NCBI GenBank assembly: GCA_024223715.1 | Contig: JAAEOA010000187.1 | Coordinates: 1 to 47,319, forward strand | DNA: 47,319 nt | Direction of reading: 5' to 3' | Source: a bacterium | GTDB taxonomy: Bacteria; Krumholzibacteriota; Krumholzibacteriia; LZORAL124-64-63 | Shown here: one piece after another, positions 7,400 through 15,456 of the stretch | Numbering within the stretch: the stretch's first letter is position 1 | How the letters are laid out: each line of letters begins with the position of its first letter | Notes under the pieces: generated by a model | Told to the model about the DNA's origin: nothing | Databases searched by the model: none | The model's input: the letters and a program-made list of their open reading frames with translations, nothing else | Program-made: the position numbers and the translations under genes

Positions 7400-9568
7400 A
7401 TGAACAACCACCAATCTCCATTTCCTGATAAATCCATGGGTTTCCCTACCTTCAATTTGGAAAATTGGGTAGTTAATCCATCCAGAAATACAATCACCGG
7501 CAATAACCTGACTCACCAGGTCGAGCCACGCCTGATGCACGTTCTGGTTTGCCTCGCCCATGCTGATGGCGAAGTTGTATCCAGGGATATCCTGCTGGAA
7601 ACAGTCTGGAACGAAGTAATTGTTCAGGAAGAAGCCCTCACCTATGCCATTTCTCAACTGCGTCGTATGCTTGGCGATAGTGCCCGGTCGCCAAAACTGA
7701 TCGAAACCATTCGCAAAACCGGCTACCGCCTAAAAATACCAGTTGAATTGATTTCACCAGATCCAAAGCTGTCTAAAGGTAGCCCCGTTAATATCAAAAC
7801 TGCCCCTTCGGCTCCCAAAAATTCCCGGCGCTTTTCGACAATTCTCTCACTGCTTTTGGTTTTAATTGCCACAATGGTCTTTTTTCAGTGGAAGAATGCA
7901 CAGACCCCAAATGTTCAGGATCAAACGAAACATCAGCCTCTGCACCAAGCCATACCTCTTACAAGCATGCCCGGTTATGAGATAACTCCCGCTGTTTCTC
8001 CCGATGGTTCCAAAGTGGTATTTTCCTGGCGGAAAATTGGTGAAACCACCTACAATCTTCACCTCAAACAACGTGATTCCGAAACCGTAATTAGATTAAC
8101 CGACAGCCCGGGAAGTGAATTTTATCCGACTTGGTCACCCGATGGAACCAACATTGCTTTTTTCACCAAAAAAGAAGGTCAATGGCAAATTGGAATTGTT
8201 CCATCTTTAGGTGGCCCGGTGCGGCTGGTTTCTGAACCACACCTCTATTTTACCGGCCTGGACTGGGCTCCCAATGGCCAGGAAATTGTATTCGGTTTCA
8301 CCGATGATATGGAAAAACCATACCGCCTGGCCAGGCTGAATATGGACTCCCTGGAAGTTAGCTTCATTACCGATCCCCATATTTTAGTCCGGGGAGACAA
8401 GACACCCCGGTTTTCTCCCGATGGGACCAAAATTGCTTTTGTCAGGGGCGACCGCAGCAGCTTCAAAGATTTATTTTTAATCGATGCCAAAGGTTCTGAA
8501 CCAAAACGCCTGACTGAAGGTTTTGTAAATATTGGCGGATTGGATTGGTCGACCGACGGCAGCACCCTGGTGTTCGCCGCTGCTCCCGATGATATCTACA
8601 ATTTGTGGAGTCTGGAGCTCAAAGAACCTTTTGTCCCCCGGATGATCAACATTCAGGGTGGTCCCAAAAACAATCCTTCCCTGGCTTCGAAAACCGATAT
8701 TCTGGTTTTCCAGGAGCAGTCTTATGATTCCAACATTGGTTCGGTTTGCCTGGAAGAAGGTCCTGATGGTGAAAAAAACTTTGGTGAGGTAATTCAGATA
8801 GCGCCATCTACACGCATTGATTTTTGTGCCCGCTTTTCACCCAGTGGCAAACAGATATTGTTTATCTCTGAACGATCCGGAACACGCGAACTCTGGATCA
8901 GCAATAGCGATGGAGAGCAAGTTCGACAGTTGACGAATTTGGGAGCGGCCCGTCTCCGTCATCCCCGCTGGTCTCCCGATGGATCACAGATAGTTTTTAA
9001 CGCCGCCCACAAGCAGTTTATGCAAATCTTTGTTGCCGATGTTGCTTCCGGGGTAACTCGCATGATTACGGACCAGCCTTCGCATCATCGTTTTGGCACT
9101 TGGTCTAACGATGGAAAATGGATTTATTACAGCATTGAAAGCGGTCCCGCCTGGCAGTTCTGGGCGCTCAGTCTTTTCGGAAACGAAAAACACAAAATCA
9201 CCACCAAAGGCTGCCTGCCCATCCACGAATCGGCCAGCGGCCAACTTTATTATTACAAAATGGACAAAAAGGGAATCTGGAGCTTTCAAATGCCGGACGG
9301 GACCGAAACCTGTGTCGGTTCTCCTCAACAAATCCCTGACCAGGATCGAGTGCTACTGGTTGATGATGGTATTTATTTTGTGGACCAGAAACCAAATCAT
9401 CTGGAACTGGCCTTCCTTGATTTTCAGACTGATGAGGTGGCCACCCTGGGGATATTGCCCGCCACATATGGCGACCACCTCACCGTTTCTCCTGATAAAT
9501 CCTGCTTTCTTTTTGACCTTGACGATTACATTGGCAGCGATTTAATGATGCTCGAACAATGGCGCTGA
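7400..9568 (+). CDS. CadC/ToxR-like membrane transcription factor with WD40/TolB-like sensor propeller
   Basis: A 722-residue fusion. Residues about 20-115 form an OmpR/PhoB-type winged helix (Trans_reg_C), with LETVWNEVIVQEEALTYAIS and IRKTGYRL as the recognition-helix and wing region. Residues about 145-164 form one transmembrane helix (FSTILSLLLVLIATMVFFQW). The rest, about 185-720, is a TolB/PD40-type propeller with repeated SPDG motifs such as SPDGSKVVFSW, SPDGTKIAFVR and SPDGSQIVFNA. This is the ToxR/CadC plan: a cytoplasmic DNA-binding head, one membrane span and a periplasmic domain that senses a signal. It has no receiver domain and no kinase neighbour. It is divergent from propeller A and convergent, two bases apart, with the VCBS protein. 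No clear Shine-Dalgarno precedes the ATG, so a later start (Met13) is possible. The domain plan is clear; the signal and targets are unknown. Confidence 0.9.
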   Translation: MNNHQSPFPDKSMGFPTFNLENWVVNPSRNTITGNNLTHQVEPRLMHVLVCLAHADGEVVSRDILLETVWNEVIVQEEALTYAISQLRRMLGDSARSPKLIETIRKTGYRLKIPVELISPDPKLSKGSPVNIKTAPSAPKNSRRFSTILSLLLVLIATMVFFQWKNAQTPNVQDQTKHQPLHQAIPLTSMPGYEITPAVSPDGSKVVFSWRKIGETTYNLHLKQRDSETVIRLTDSPGSEFYPTWSPDGTNIAFFTKKEGQWQIGIVPSLGGPVRLVSEPHLYFTGLDWAPNGQEIVFGFTDDMEKPYRLARLNMDSLEVSFITDPHILVRGDKTPRFSPDGTKIAFVRGDRSSFKDLFLIDAKGSEPKRLTEGFVNIGGLDWSTDGSTLVFAAAPDDIYNLWSLELKEPFVPRMINIQGGPKNNPSLASKTDILVFQEQSYDSNIGSVCLEEGPDGEKNFGEVIQIAPSTRIDFCARFSPSGKQILFISERSGTRELWISNSDGEQVRQLTNLGAARLRHPRWSPDGSQIVFNAAHKQFMQIFVADVASGVTRMITDQPSHHRFGTWSNDGKWIYYSIESGPAWQFWALSLFGNEKHKITTKGCLPIHESASGQLYYYKMDKKGIWSFQMPDGTETCVGSPQQIPDQDRVLLVDDGIYFVDQKPNHLELAFLDFQTDEVATLGILPATYGDHLTVSPDKSCFLFDLDDYIGSDLMMLEQWR

Positions 9569-9570
9569 AC

Positions 9571-11442
9571 CTAACGAGCCAAAACAACTTTTCGAATGTT
9601 GCTGCTTGTTGGTGTTTCCAGCCGTACGAAATACAGTCCGGATGCTTGTGGTTCCAGAGAATCATTTTCCCCATCCCAGTTTACCTGGTGCCTACCTGGT
9701 TCAAAAAATCCCGTGGCCAAATTTTTAACCAAACGGCCATGCAAATCGAAAATATTCAGCTGAACTCTTTCAGCCTCCGATATTTCAAATGAAATTGTCG
9801 TTCGTGGATTGCACGGATTGGGCCAGACATTGTTCAACGAACTGTGTCCTTCGCTATGAGGCAGATTTGTACCCGATGTGGCTTGGTACAGGAAACTAAT
9901 ATCCTCCACCAATGGAGAAGCCCCGCTGGTGGATTTTTCCAAATGAACCTGATATTGAAGGTATTGCCCCGCCTGGTCCAAAATTGTTCCCGGAGAATTA
10001 ATATCCATGGACCATTGGCCAAGATCACCGGGATCGTTGCCACTTCGTACCCTAACTGTCAGGTCACCGTCTTCGGGAATATCTGCTGACCAATCGATTC
10101 CCGTAATGTTTCCCGCGTTTCCGGTATCGAGGATATTGCTGGTCAAATCACCACTGGTTTGAAATTCACTAATTTTCCACCAGCTGAATTTGTGGGATGT
10201 ATTGGAAGTAGCCAGAATGTCAAGAGCGCCATCGCCATCAATATCACCCGTACCGCAAACCAGAGTTCTGGCGTGGTTGATGTCTACATTGTGCTTGACC
10301 CAGGAAATTGGTTCACCGGCAACATTTTCAAACCAGGCCACATCGTTCATGGTATATGCTGAACCTACAACGTCCAGCCTTCCGTCACCATTTAAGTCCG
10401 CCACTTCAATATGATGGCCACCGTTGAAATAGTCATAAATCATTTGCTCGGTCCAGGATATTGGGTCACCGCCCTCGTTTTTCCACCACATCACATCATT
10501 GGTCCAGGAAATTCCAACAATATCGAGTAGGCCATCGTTGTCCATATCGGCAATGCGAACTGCCCGGGCACCCAAAAAACTGGTGCGAATGGAATGTCTG
10601 GTCCAGACAATGGGATTGCCGCCTTCATTACTCCACCAGGCAATCTCGTGACCTGTTGATGCCGCCGCTACTAAATCGATGTCGCCATCGTAGTCCAAAT
10701 CGGCACTGCGAACACAGTGAGCACCGCCAAAACCGGTAACAACCGTATTTCGGGTCCAGGATATTGGCTCTAAGCCATCGTTCTGCCACCAGGCAACGGT
10801 TCCTGAAGTCAACTCCTGGCACAAGATGTCAACATTTCCATCAAGATCTACATCGTCAGCATAAATTTCCCAGGAAACATCCCAGTCTCCATCTACAGTT
10901 TGGCGGGTCCAGGTGATAGGATTGTTGCCATCGTTTTGCCACCAGTCGATAGTCCCGTCTGAACTGGCAATAACATCCAGGTGGCCATCAGAGTTGATAT
11001 CCACTGAATAGATTCCAGCCGCAGCCGTGTACGATGATGCTATGATCTGCTCGCTGAAAGTTACAGGATTATTGCCATCATTGAGCCAGAGAATAACTTC
11101 GTGGGAAGATTCGGCTGTGCCAATGATGTCCGTATCTCCATCCTTGTCGATATCCACTCCCTGAATCGAAAAAGCACCCCGATGGGTAGCATTGAACATG
11201 TCTTCTACACCAATACCCAAAGCAGTACTTGATAAAGCCAACTGTCCTGGCTTGGAGCGCCATGAAATTGAATTGGCGCTGTCAAATTCATCTGTCCAAT
11301 CTGAAACGAACTCAACTTCAGTCTGGCCTCCCGCCCATGTGGTTTGGGTTAGTTCTGCGGCAGATATTGGTGCTGCCAACAGAAGCAGGATTGTAAGTAC
11401 TAATTTTTGGGGAACCCGGAATTCCATTTGCATGAATGACAT
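9571..11442 (-). CDS. Secreted VCBS/FG-GAP repeat protein with FlgD-like C-terminal domain
   Basis: A 623-residue exported protein with a signal peptide (about 1-29, ending PISAAEL). The central region has about seven repeats of around 45 residues, each with a calcium-loop-like D-x-[DN]-x-DG-x-[LTV]-D motif (DIDKDGDTDI, DINSDGHLDV, DLDYDGDIDL, DMDNDGLLDI, DLNGDGRLDV, DIDGDGALDI) and a WW.N(D/E)G segment. This is the FG-GAP/VCBS fold, expected to form a beta-propeller that binds calcium and surface ligands. The C-terminus has WPNPCNPRTTISFEI, FDLHGRLVKNL and a final RKVVLAR, the FlgD-like sorting module. An open frame continues to 11568, but AAGGAG seven bases before the ATG at 11442 and the signal peptide decide the start. 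The 3' end lies two bases from the convergent regulator gene. Confidence 0.87.
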   Translation of the reverse strand: MSFMQMEFRVPQKLVLTILLLLAAPISAAELTQTTWAGGQTEVEFVSDWTDEFDSANSISWRSKPGQLALSSTALGIGVEDMFNATHRGAFSIQGVDIDKDGDTDIIGTAESSHEVILWLNDGNNPVTFSEQIIASSYTAAAGIYSVDINSDGHLDVIASSDGTIDWWQNDGNNPITWTRQTVDGDWDVSWEIYADDVDLDGNVDILCQELTSGTVAWWQNDGLEPISWTRNTVVTGFGGAHCVRSADLDYDGDIDLVAAASTGHEIAWWSNEGGNPIVWTRHSIRTSFLGARAVRIADMDNDGLLDIVGISWTNDVMWWKNEGGDPISWTEQMIYDYFNGGHHIEVADLNGDGRLDVVGSAYTMNDVAWFENVAGEPISWVKHNVDINHARTLVCGTGDIDGDGALDILATSNTSHKFSWWKISEFQTSGDLTSNILDTGNAGNITGIDWSADIPEDGDLTVRVRSGNDPGDLGQWSMDINSPGTILDQAGQYLQYQVHLEKSTSGASPLVEDISFLYQATSGTNLPHSEGHSSLNNVWPNPCNPRTTISFEISEAERVQLNIFDLHGRLVKNLATGFFEPGRHQVNWDGENDSLEPQASGLYFVRLETPTSSNIRKVVLAR

Positions 11443-11757
11443 AATTTTCTCCTTCGTCATTTTTTGGTTTAATAACTGGGGAAATATTAAGAAATTTCCA
11501 GGCAGGGAACCTGTAGATAGTGTGTAGAAGAGCTTTATTTTAGGAATAGAACCCAATTTCGAGTACAAAAAGGAATTTAGTAATTTTAGAGGCCATGATG
11601 CTTTGCTAAAAATTTTGGAAATAAGACAACCAAACTTTCAAAAAATTACCCTCAACTTTCACCACTGAAGGGCGCTTTGCGACTTGAGTCCTGCATGATA
11701 TATTGCATGTGGCCATTCAGGTTTTTCGTTCGGATGGGCTACACTCAAGGAGTAACC
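11443..11757. other. Divergent intergenic region between the VCBS protein and the serine hydrolase
   Basis: This 315-base AT-rich region holds the promoters of two divergent genes. A candidate plus-strand promoter is listed at 11677-11704. No other structure was recognised. Confidence 0.4.
11677..11704 (+). promoter_or_regulatory. Candidate sigma-70 promoter of the serine hydrolase gene
   Basis: TTGCGA (11677-11682) and TATATT (11699-11704) are separated by 16 bases. The predicted transcript starts about 45 bases before the GTG at 11758. The -10 matches five of six consensus positions and the -35 four of six. Confidence 0.4.
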
Positions 11758-12864
11758 GTGTATAAATTTTTCCTTATTCTCGTAATGCTGAGCCTCTCAA
11801 CTTCAGCTTTTGCTGCTGCTGATTTTCCCCGGGCACTTCAGGACCTGATCGATGAATTCCATCAGGAAAACCAGCAGGCTCCGGGACTAAGCCTCTATGT
11901 TCATTGTCCAAAATTGGATTTGCAATGGTCCGGCGCCACAGGAACCGTATCGAGGGAATCGACGGAACCACTGACTGCTCAGCATACTTTCCGCATTGCC
12001 AGCAATACCAAAACCTATGTGGCTGCAGCTATTCTGCGTTTGGTTGAAATGGACCGTCTCAAGCTTTCCAGTTCACTGCATGAGCATTTGCCCGATCAAT
12101 GGCGACGATGGCTGGCCGCAGATGGGTATGATTTACAGGCAATTACTTTGAGTATGGTGCTAAGCCATACCGCAGGTCTAAATGACCACGCAAGTGATGA
12201 CCGCTACGCAGAAGTTATTTTGGCTAATCCCCAGCGTCAATGGTTGCCCGATGACCAGATCCATCTGCTCACTCAATGGTTTGATCCGGTGGGTCCAGCT
12301 GGTGCACCGTATTCCTATTCCGATGATGGGTACATTATCCTGGGCCGAATTCTGGAACAGGAAACCGGCCTTGCCCTTGGTCCTGCTGTTCGTTCTCTGC
12401 TGGGTTTTGATGCGTTGGGCCTCAATGCGACCTGGTGGGAAGTAATGGAAGAAAAACCAGCCGGGGCTGGTCCTCTGGCCCACCAGTATTACCTGGATTT
12501 CGACACCAGCACCTGGAACCCCTCACTCGATTTATATGGTGGTGGTGGATTGTTGGCCGATGCCAAGGACCTGGGCCGGTTTATCAGGATGTTAATCAAG
12601 GGTCATGTTTTGCAAACCGAGGCCATGTTGCTGCAAATGACCGGAAGTGGCACAGCAGAATATCGGCAGGGCCTCATCTGTACAAATTTTGGCGACCATG
12701 TTGCCTGGGGCCATACGGGGTTTTGGAATACCTTCGTTTTTCATATTCCGAGTCTGGATTTGACTGTTAGTGGCAGTATTTTCAGTCACCATGCCCAAAG
12801 AGGGGCGGAGTTGGTTGAACAGGTTGTTCAGCTTGTTGATGAGGCTTTGGAAACAAAAGACTGA
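11758..12864 (+). CDS. Exported serine hydrolase of the class C beta-lactamase / esterase family
   Basis: About 368 residues, with a signal peptide (VYKFFLILVMLSLSTSAFAA) after a GTG start; AGGAG lies five bases upstream. A longer ATG frame from 11677 would bury the signal peptide and is rejected. The active-site S-x-x-K is Ser82-Asn-Thr-Lys85 in FRIASNTKTYVAA. The second motif is Tyr187-Ser-Asp189 in YSYSDDGYIILGRILE, where most members have YxN. The third, KTG-equivalent motif is WGHTGFW. The LSHTAGL segment is also typical. Members include carboxylesterases, D-aminopeptidases and penicillin-binding-protein-like enzymes, and real beta-lactamase activity is uncommon. The protein is likely periplasmic or secreted. 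The miniature element's second copy begins five bases after the stop codon. Confidence 0.88.
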   Translation: MYKFFLILVMLSLSTSAFAAADFPRALQDLIDEFHQENQQAPGLSLYVHCPKLDLQWSGATGTVSRESTEPLTAQHTFRIASNTKTYVAAAILRLVEMDRLKLSSSLHEHLPDQWRRWLAADGYDLQAITLSMVLSHTAGLNDHASDDRYAEVILANPQRQWLPDDQIHLLTQWFDPVGPAGAPYSYSDDGYIILGRILEQETGLALGPAVRSLLGFDALGLNATWWEVMEEKPAGAGPLAHQYYLDFDTSTWNPSLDLYGGGGLLADAKDLGRFIRMLIKGHVLQTEAMLLQMTGSGTAEYRQGLICTNFGDHVAWGHTGFWNTFVFHIPSLDLTVSGSIFSHHAQRGAELVEQVVQLVDEALETKD

Positions 12865-12869
12865 CCCTG

Positions 12870-13008
12870 GGTTGTGCCCAGAAGAATGTCGCTGGTTCAA
12901 TTTGTGGCCATAGATTTGATTAAACACTGGAGATTTATATGTTTTAGGTTGAGGATTGCTGGGTACTTTTGTATAAAAGCACCCAGCGACATTCTCTTGG
13001 GCACAACC
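12870..13008. mobile_element. Miniature inverted-repeat element (MITE-like), copy 2
   Basis: Second copy of the 139-bp element at 862-1000, in the same orientation, with all differences being substitutions and no indels. The rightmost 30 or so bases are identical in both copies, and most changes lie in the middle, so the terminal structure seems the conserved part. Flanking bases extend the inverted repeat to GGGTTGTGCCCA and GGGCACAACCC. It lies between two convergent genes, five bases after the serine hydrolase stop. The right-end hairpin could also act as a transcript end for that gene, although no T-run follows. Confidence 0.75.
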
Positions 13009-13071
13009 CAACTGGTGAAGGTGAGCCGTTTTTGTTTTGAACAAAATTTGGAAAATCATTTTCCGAAACAA

Positions 13072-13102
13072 CAAAAAAAGGGCCGATGGAAAACCATCGG
13101 CC
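13072..13102 (-). terminator. Rho-independent terminator of the DUF2807 gene
   Basis: On the minus strand, GGCCGATGG and CCATCGGCC form a perfect 9-bp stem around TTTT, followed by CTTTTTTTG. The structure begins about 20 bases after the stop codon at 13123. Confidence 0.88.
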
Positions 13103-13122
13103 AAAATCAATGAAAAAATCTT

Positions 13123-13803
13123 TCATTTCGACCTGATGTTGCCAATACCTGAAACACTGGTTCTTTCCTTTTCAGGATCACCATAATAAGTAATTTGCCC
13201 AACTCCACTCACTTTTGCCTTGATGCTTTTTGATGCATACACTTCGGCATTGCCAGCACCGGAAACTGAGATATCGACATTCTCGGCGGTAAGCTTTCTT
13301 GTATCGGCATCGCCAGCGCCGGAAACCCTTATTTTCAGGTCTTCAACTTCGCCGTCCATAGTAAGGCTGCCAGCTCCGCTCAAATTGTAGCGAAAACTTT
13401 CGCCCCGAAAATCTTCGATCTCAGCATCGCAGGCCCCATGAATGCTAACTTCTTTTAACTCCGTTACCACTAATTCAATTTTGCAGTCACCATCCGGTTC
13501 ACAGCTTTCGTCCCAGTCAAATTCCAATTTCCCGCTTTTCACATCGACTTCCAGGTTATCCCACAGATTATCGTCGATAGTTACCTTAACCTGTTGTCGG
13601 TCGCCGAAGGTGATTTGGAGGCTGAAGGCCCCTCCCATGGAAATTTCGTCAAAATCATCAACGTTAAATTCCCGTGTTTCGAGATCTCCCGAGCCTTCAA
13701 TTCGATCGCCGCGGCTACCGAAGGACCAAGCCTGAGCCGAGGCTGCAGATAGCATTACGACCAGAATAATAGTAAGGGTGGTTTTATTAATTTTGTTTAG
13801 CAT
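13123..13803 (-). CDS. Exported DUF2807 (head-GIN) beta-helix-like protein
   Basis: A 226-residue protein with a signal peptide (about 1-23, SAASAQAWSF). It has the DUF2807 pattern: an initial G.R.EGSGDLETREFNVDDFDEISM segment, then short strands punctuated by repeated SGAG/SGVG/SGIG motifs (LSGAGSL, VSGAGDAD, VSGAGNAEV, VSGVGQI, VSGIGNI), expected to build a right-handed beta-solenoid. Family members are common in Bacteroidota as putative auto-transporter adhesin head domains, but no function is proven. AGGAGG six to seven bases before the ATG at 13803 fixes the start inside a longer open frame. The gene has its own strong terminator and is convergent with the serine hydrolase across the miniature element. 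Confidence 0.88.
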   Translation of the reverse strand: MLNKINKTTLTIILVVMLSAASAQAWSFGSRGDRIEGSGDLETREFNVDDFDEISMGGAFSLQITFGDRQQVKVTIDDNLWDNLEVDVKSGKLEFDWDESCEPDGDCKIELVVTELKEVSIHGACDAEIEDFRGESFRYNLSGAGSLTMDGEVEDLKIRVSGAGDADTRKLTAENVDISVSGAGNAEVYASKSIKAKVSGVGQITYYGDPEKERTSVSGIGNIRSK

Positions 13804-13980
13804 TTTTTGCCTCCTGTAAAAATAAGCAGGACCTCGGGGTTTCCGGATCCGGTTTACTGTGACTGTTGGATACTGTTTTGACGAATGGCAGAGGGAAAAG
13901 GTTGTAATTTTTTTCAGGTGGTTGTTCCTTAGGTCATTCCAACACACTGTCTGTTGGAAATTTTGCAGTTCAAACCAAAC

Positions 13981-15207
13981 CTACTTCGACGCGACACCCG
14001 CCCCCTGGCCAATGCGGTAACAAATCACTTCCAAAGGCTCGACTTCGGTATCGTCGTCTTCCTCTTCCTCTTCGTCATCGCCATCAAACGAACTGGCCGT
14101 CCCCCGCACAACCACCAGCACACCGTCACCCATCAAATGGACATTTCCGTCGACAATTTCATCGCCCAGGAGAACCTGTACCTGGCGGAGATACCGTCCA
14201 TCAGTGCTGAACACATCCCAGGCTTCCATGACCTTGCCCTCCTGACTATTGCCATGAGGGGTCAACACCCAAACTGTTTGATCGTCATCGTTGTACTGAA
14301 CACGAACAATGCACTCGTCGTGATCGTCAATGTTCCAATCGCGGGCCTCAGGTCTTCCAGCCACATTGATCGTGGGGCCAACGTCGTCTTTTTCATCATT
14401 GGTCCGTTTGCGGGGCTTGTATTTACGACCGAATACACGGACCAGGTTGCCTTGCAAGTCGAAAACAGACACTTCGTAGGAATCTCGGGTCATCGGGGCA
14501 TAAATCCTGCCCTCGGCGTCAAGAGTCCAGCGCATATCGATATAGTAATTGTCGGTTTCGGTGTAGCGTTGCCCAGTGGGATCAACCGGAGTTGTCGTCT
14601 CAAGAATACGGTGAAACTCTGTCAGATCGCCGGTGCCAACTGTTAGAAATCGTTCAGTGTAACTATTTGTTTGCTGGTCACCAAAAACGATTCGTCCGCC
14701 GCTCGAGACAAGATAGCCGTCGCGAAACCTGGAGCTCATCATCACTCCGATATTACCTTCGGCCGGTTCACCGATGGGGAAGGTGGAATTGAGTGGATCG
14801 CCATCCAGATTCAGAGACACGAGTTTTCCGGGGAATCCCATTCCCACAGCCAGAATATCGTCCGCAAGAAAGGTCAGGGCCATTGGTTGTCGCAGTTCTC
14901 CCGGACCGTCGCCTTCCCGGCTGATGGTTTTGAGATACTCACCATCCGGCGACAGGACCGTCACCTGGCACAGTTGGTTGTCCAGCACATAGATATTGCC
15001 GTCCGGATGTCGAATGACATCGGTGATGCGACCGAAAATCAGTTCGCCCTCCTCACCGCCGACACGCCAGAGTTCGGTTAGTTCCAGCGGCACCACACCC
15101 TCAGCTGGGCCGTCGGTATCGATGGTTAGGGGAACACCCTTGTCACTCGCAAAACATAAAACGGGGAGCAGAATCAGCACAGTGAGGGCAACGGCAAAAT
15201 ATTTCAT
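13981..15207 (-). CDS. Exported six-bladed beta-propeller protein, paralogue B
   Basis: A 408-residue protein with a signal peptide (about 1-20, LLPVLCFASD). It is a clear paralogue of the protein encoded at 5915-7138. Both share ELWRVGGE near residue 45, GNIY(V/L)LD..L.QVT..SP(D/E)G.Y, GEGDGPGE(L/C)R.P, a FPGK/FPGR segment and a closing VI.CYR/IICCR motif. Local propeller strands include GRIYAPMTRDSYEVSVFDLQGN and QTVWVLTPHG. A run of about 14 acidic residues (DGDDEEEEEDDDTEVE) precedes the C-terminal strand. The function is unknown. It is divergent from the M14 carboxypeptidase and lies 177 bp upstream, on the same strand, of the DUF2807 gene. Confidence 0.82.
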   Translation of the reverse strand: MKYFAVALTVLILLPVLCFASDKGVPLTIDTDGPAEGVVPLELTELWRVGGEEGELIFGRITDVIRHPDGNIYVLDNQLCQVTVLSPDGEYLKTISREGDGPGELRQPMALTFLADDILAVGMGFPGKLVSLNLDGDPLNSTFPIGEPAEGNIGVMMSSRFRDGYLVSSGGRIVFGDQQTNSYTERFLTVGTGDLTEFHRILETTTPVDPTGQRYTETDNYYIDMRWTLDAEGRIYAPMTRDSYEVSVFDLQGNLVRVFGRKYKPRKRTNDEKDDVGPTINVAGRPEARDWNIDDHDECIVRVQYNDDDQTVWVLTPHGNSQEGKVMEAWDVFSTDGRYLRQVQVLLGDEIVDGNVHLMGDGVLVVVRGTASSFDGDDEEEEEDDDTEVEPLEVICYRIGQGAGVASK

Positions 15208-15401
15208 GGTGGCTCCTGGTATTGGGTTGGACTCCGGATGAGCCCGATTTAACTATTGTCACCCTCTACGTACCGGGGACCTGGTTGTTGCCTGGAAAAT
15301 CCTTACCTTGCCAAATCACGGAATTAAGTACGGAACGATTACCTTTCAAGCAGTAACTCACAACATGGAATGTCCTTTTTAAAAACAAAAGTTGAAAACA
15401 A

Positions 15402-15430
15402 TTGGCCTCAAACGCTTAAAATGATATGAT
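15402..15430 (+). promoter_or_regulatory. Candidate sigma-70 promoter of the M14 carboxypeptidase gene
   Basis: TTGGCC (15402-15407) and TATGAT (15425-15430) are spaced by 17 bases, about 27 bases before the ATG. A second weaker pair, TTGAAA (15392-15397) with TAAAAT (15417-15422), has 19-base spacing. Confidence 0.45.
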
Positions 15431-15456
15431 CCGTAATAATAAGGAGCTTATTAATA

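Noticed and set aside
9571-11568. Imperfect VCBS repeats considered as a DNA tandem repeat
   Set aside because: The similarity is at protein level only; the DNA units have diverged and vary in length.
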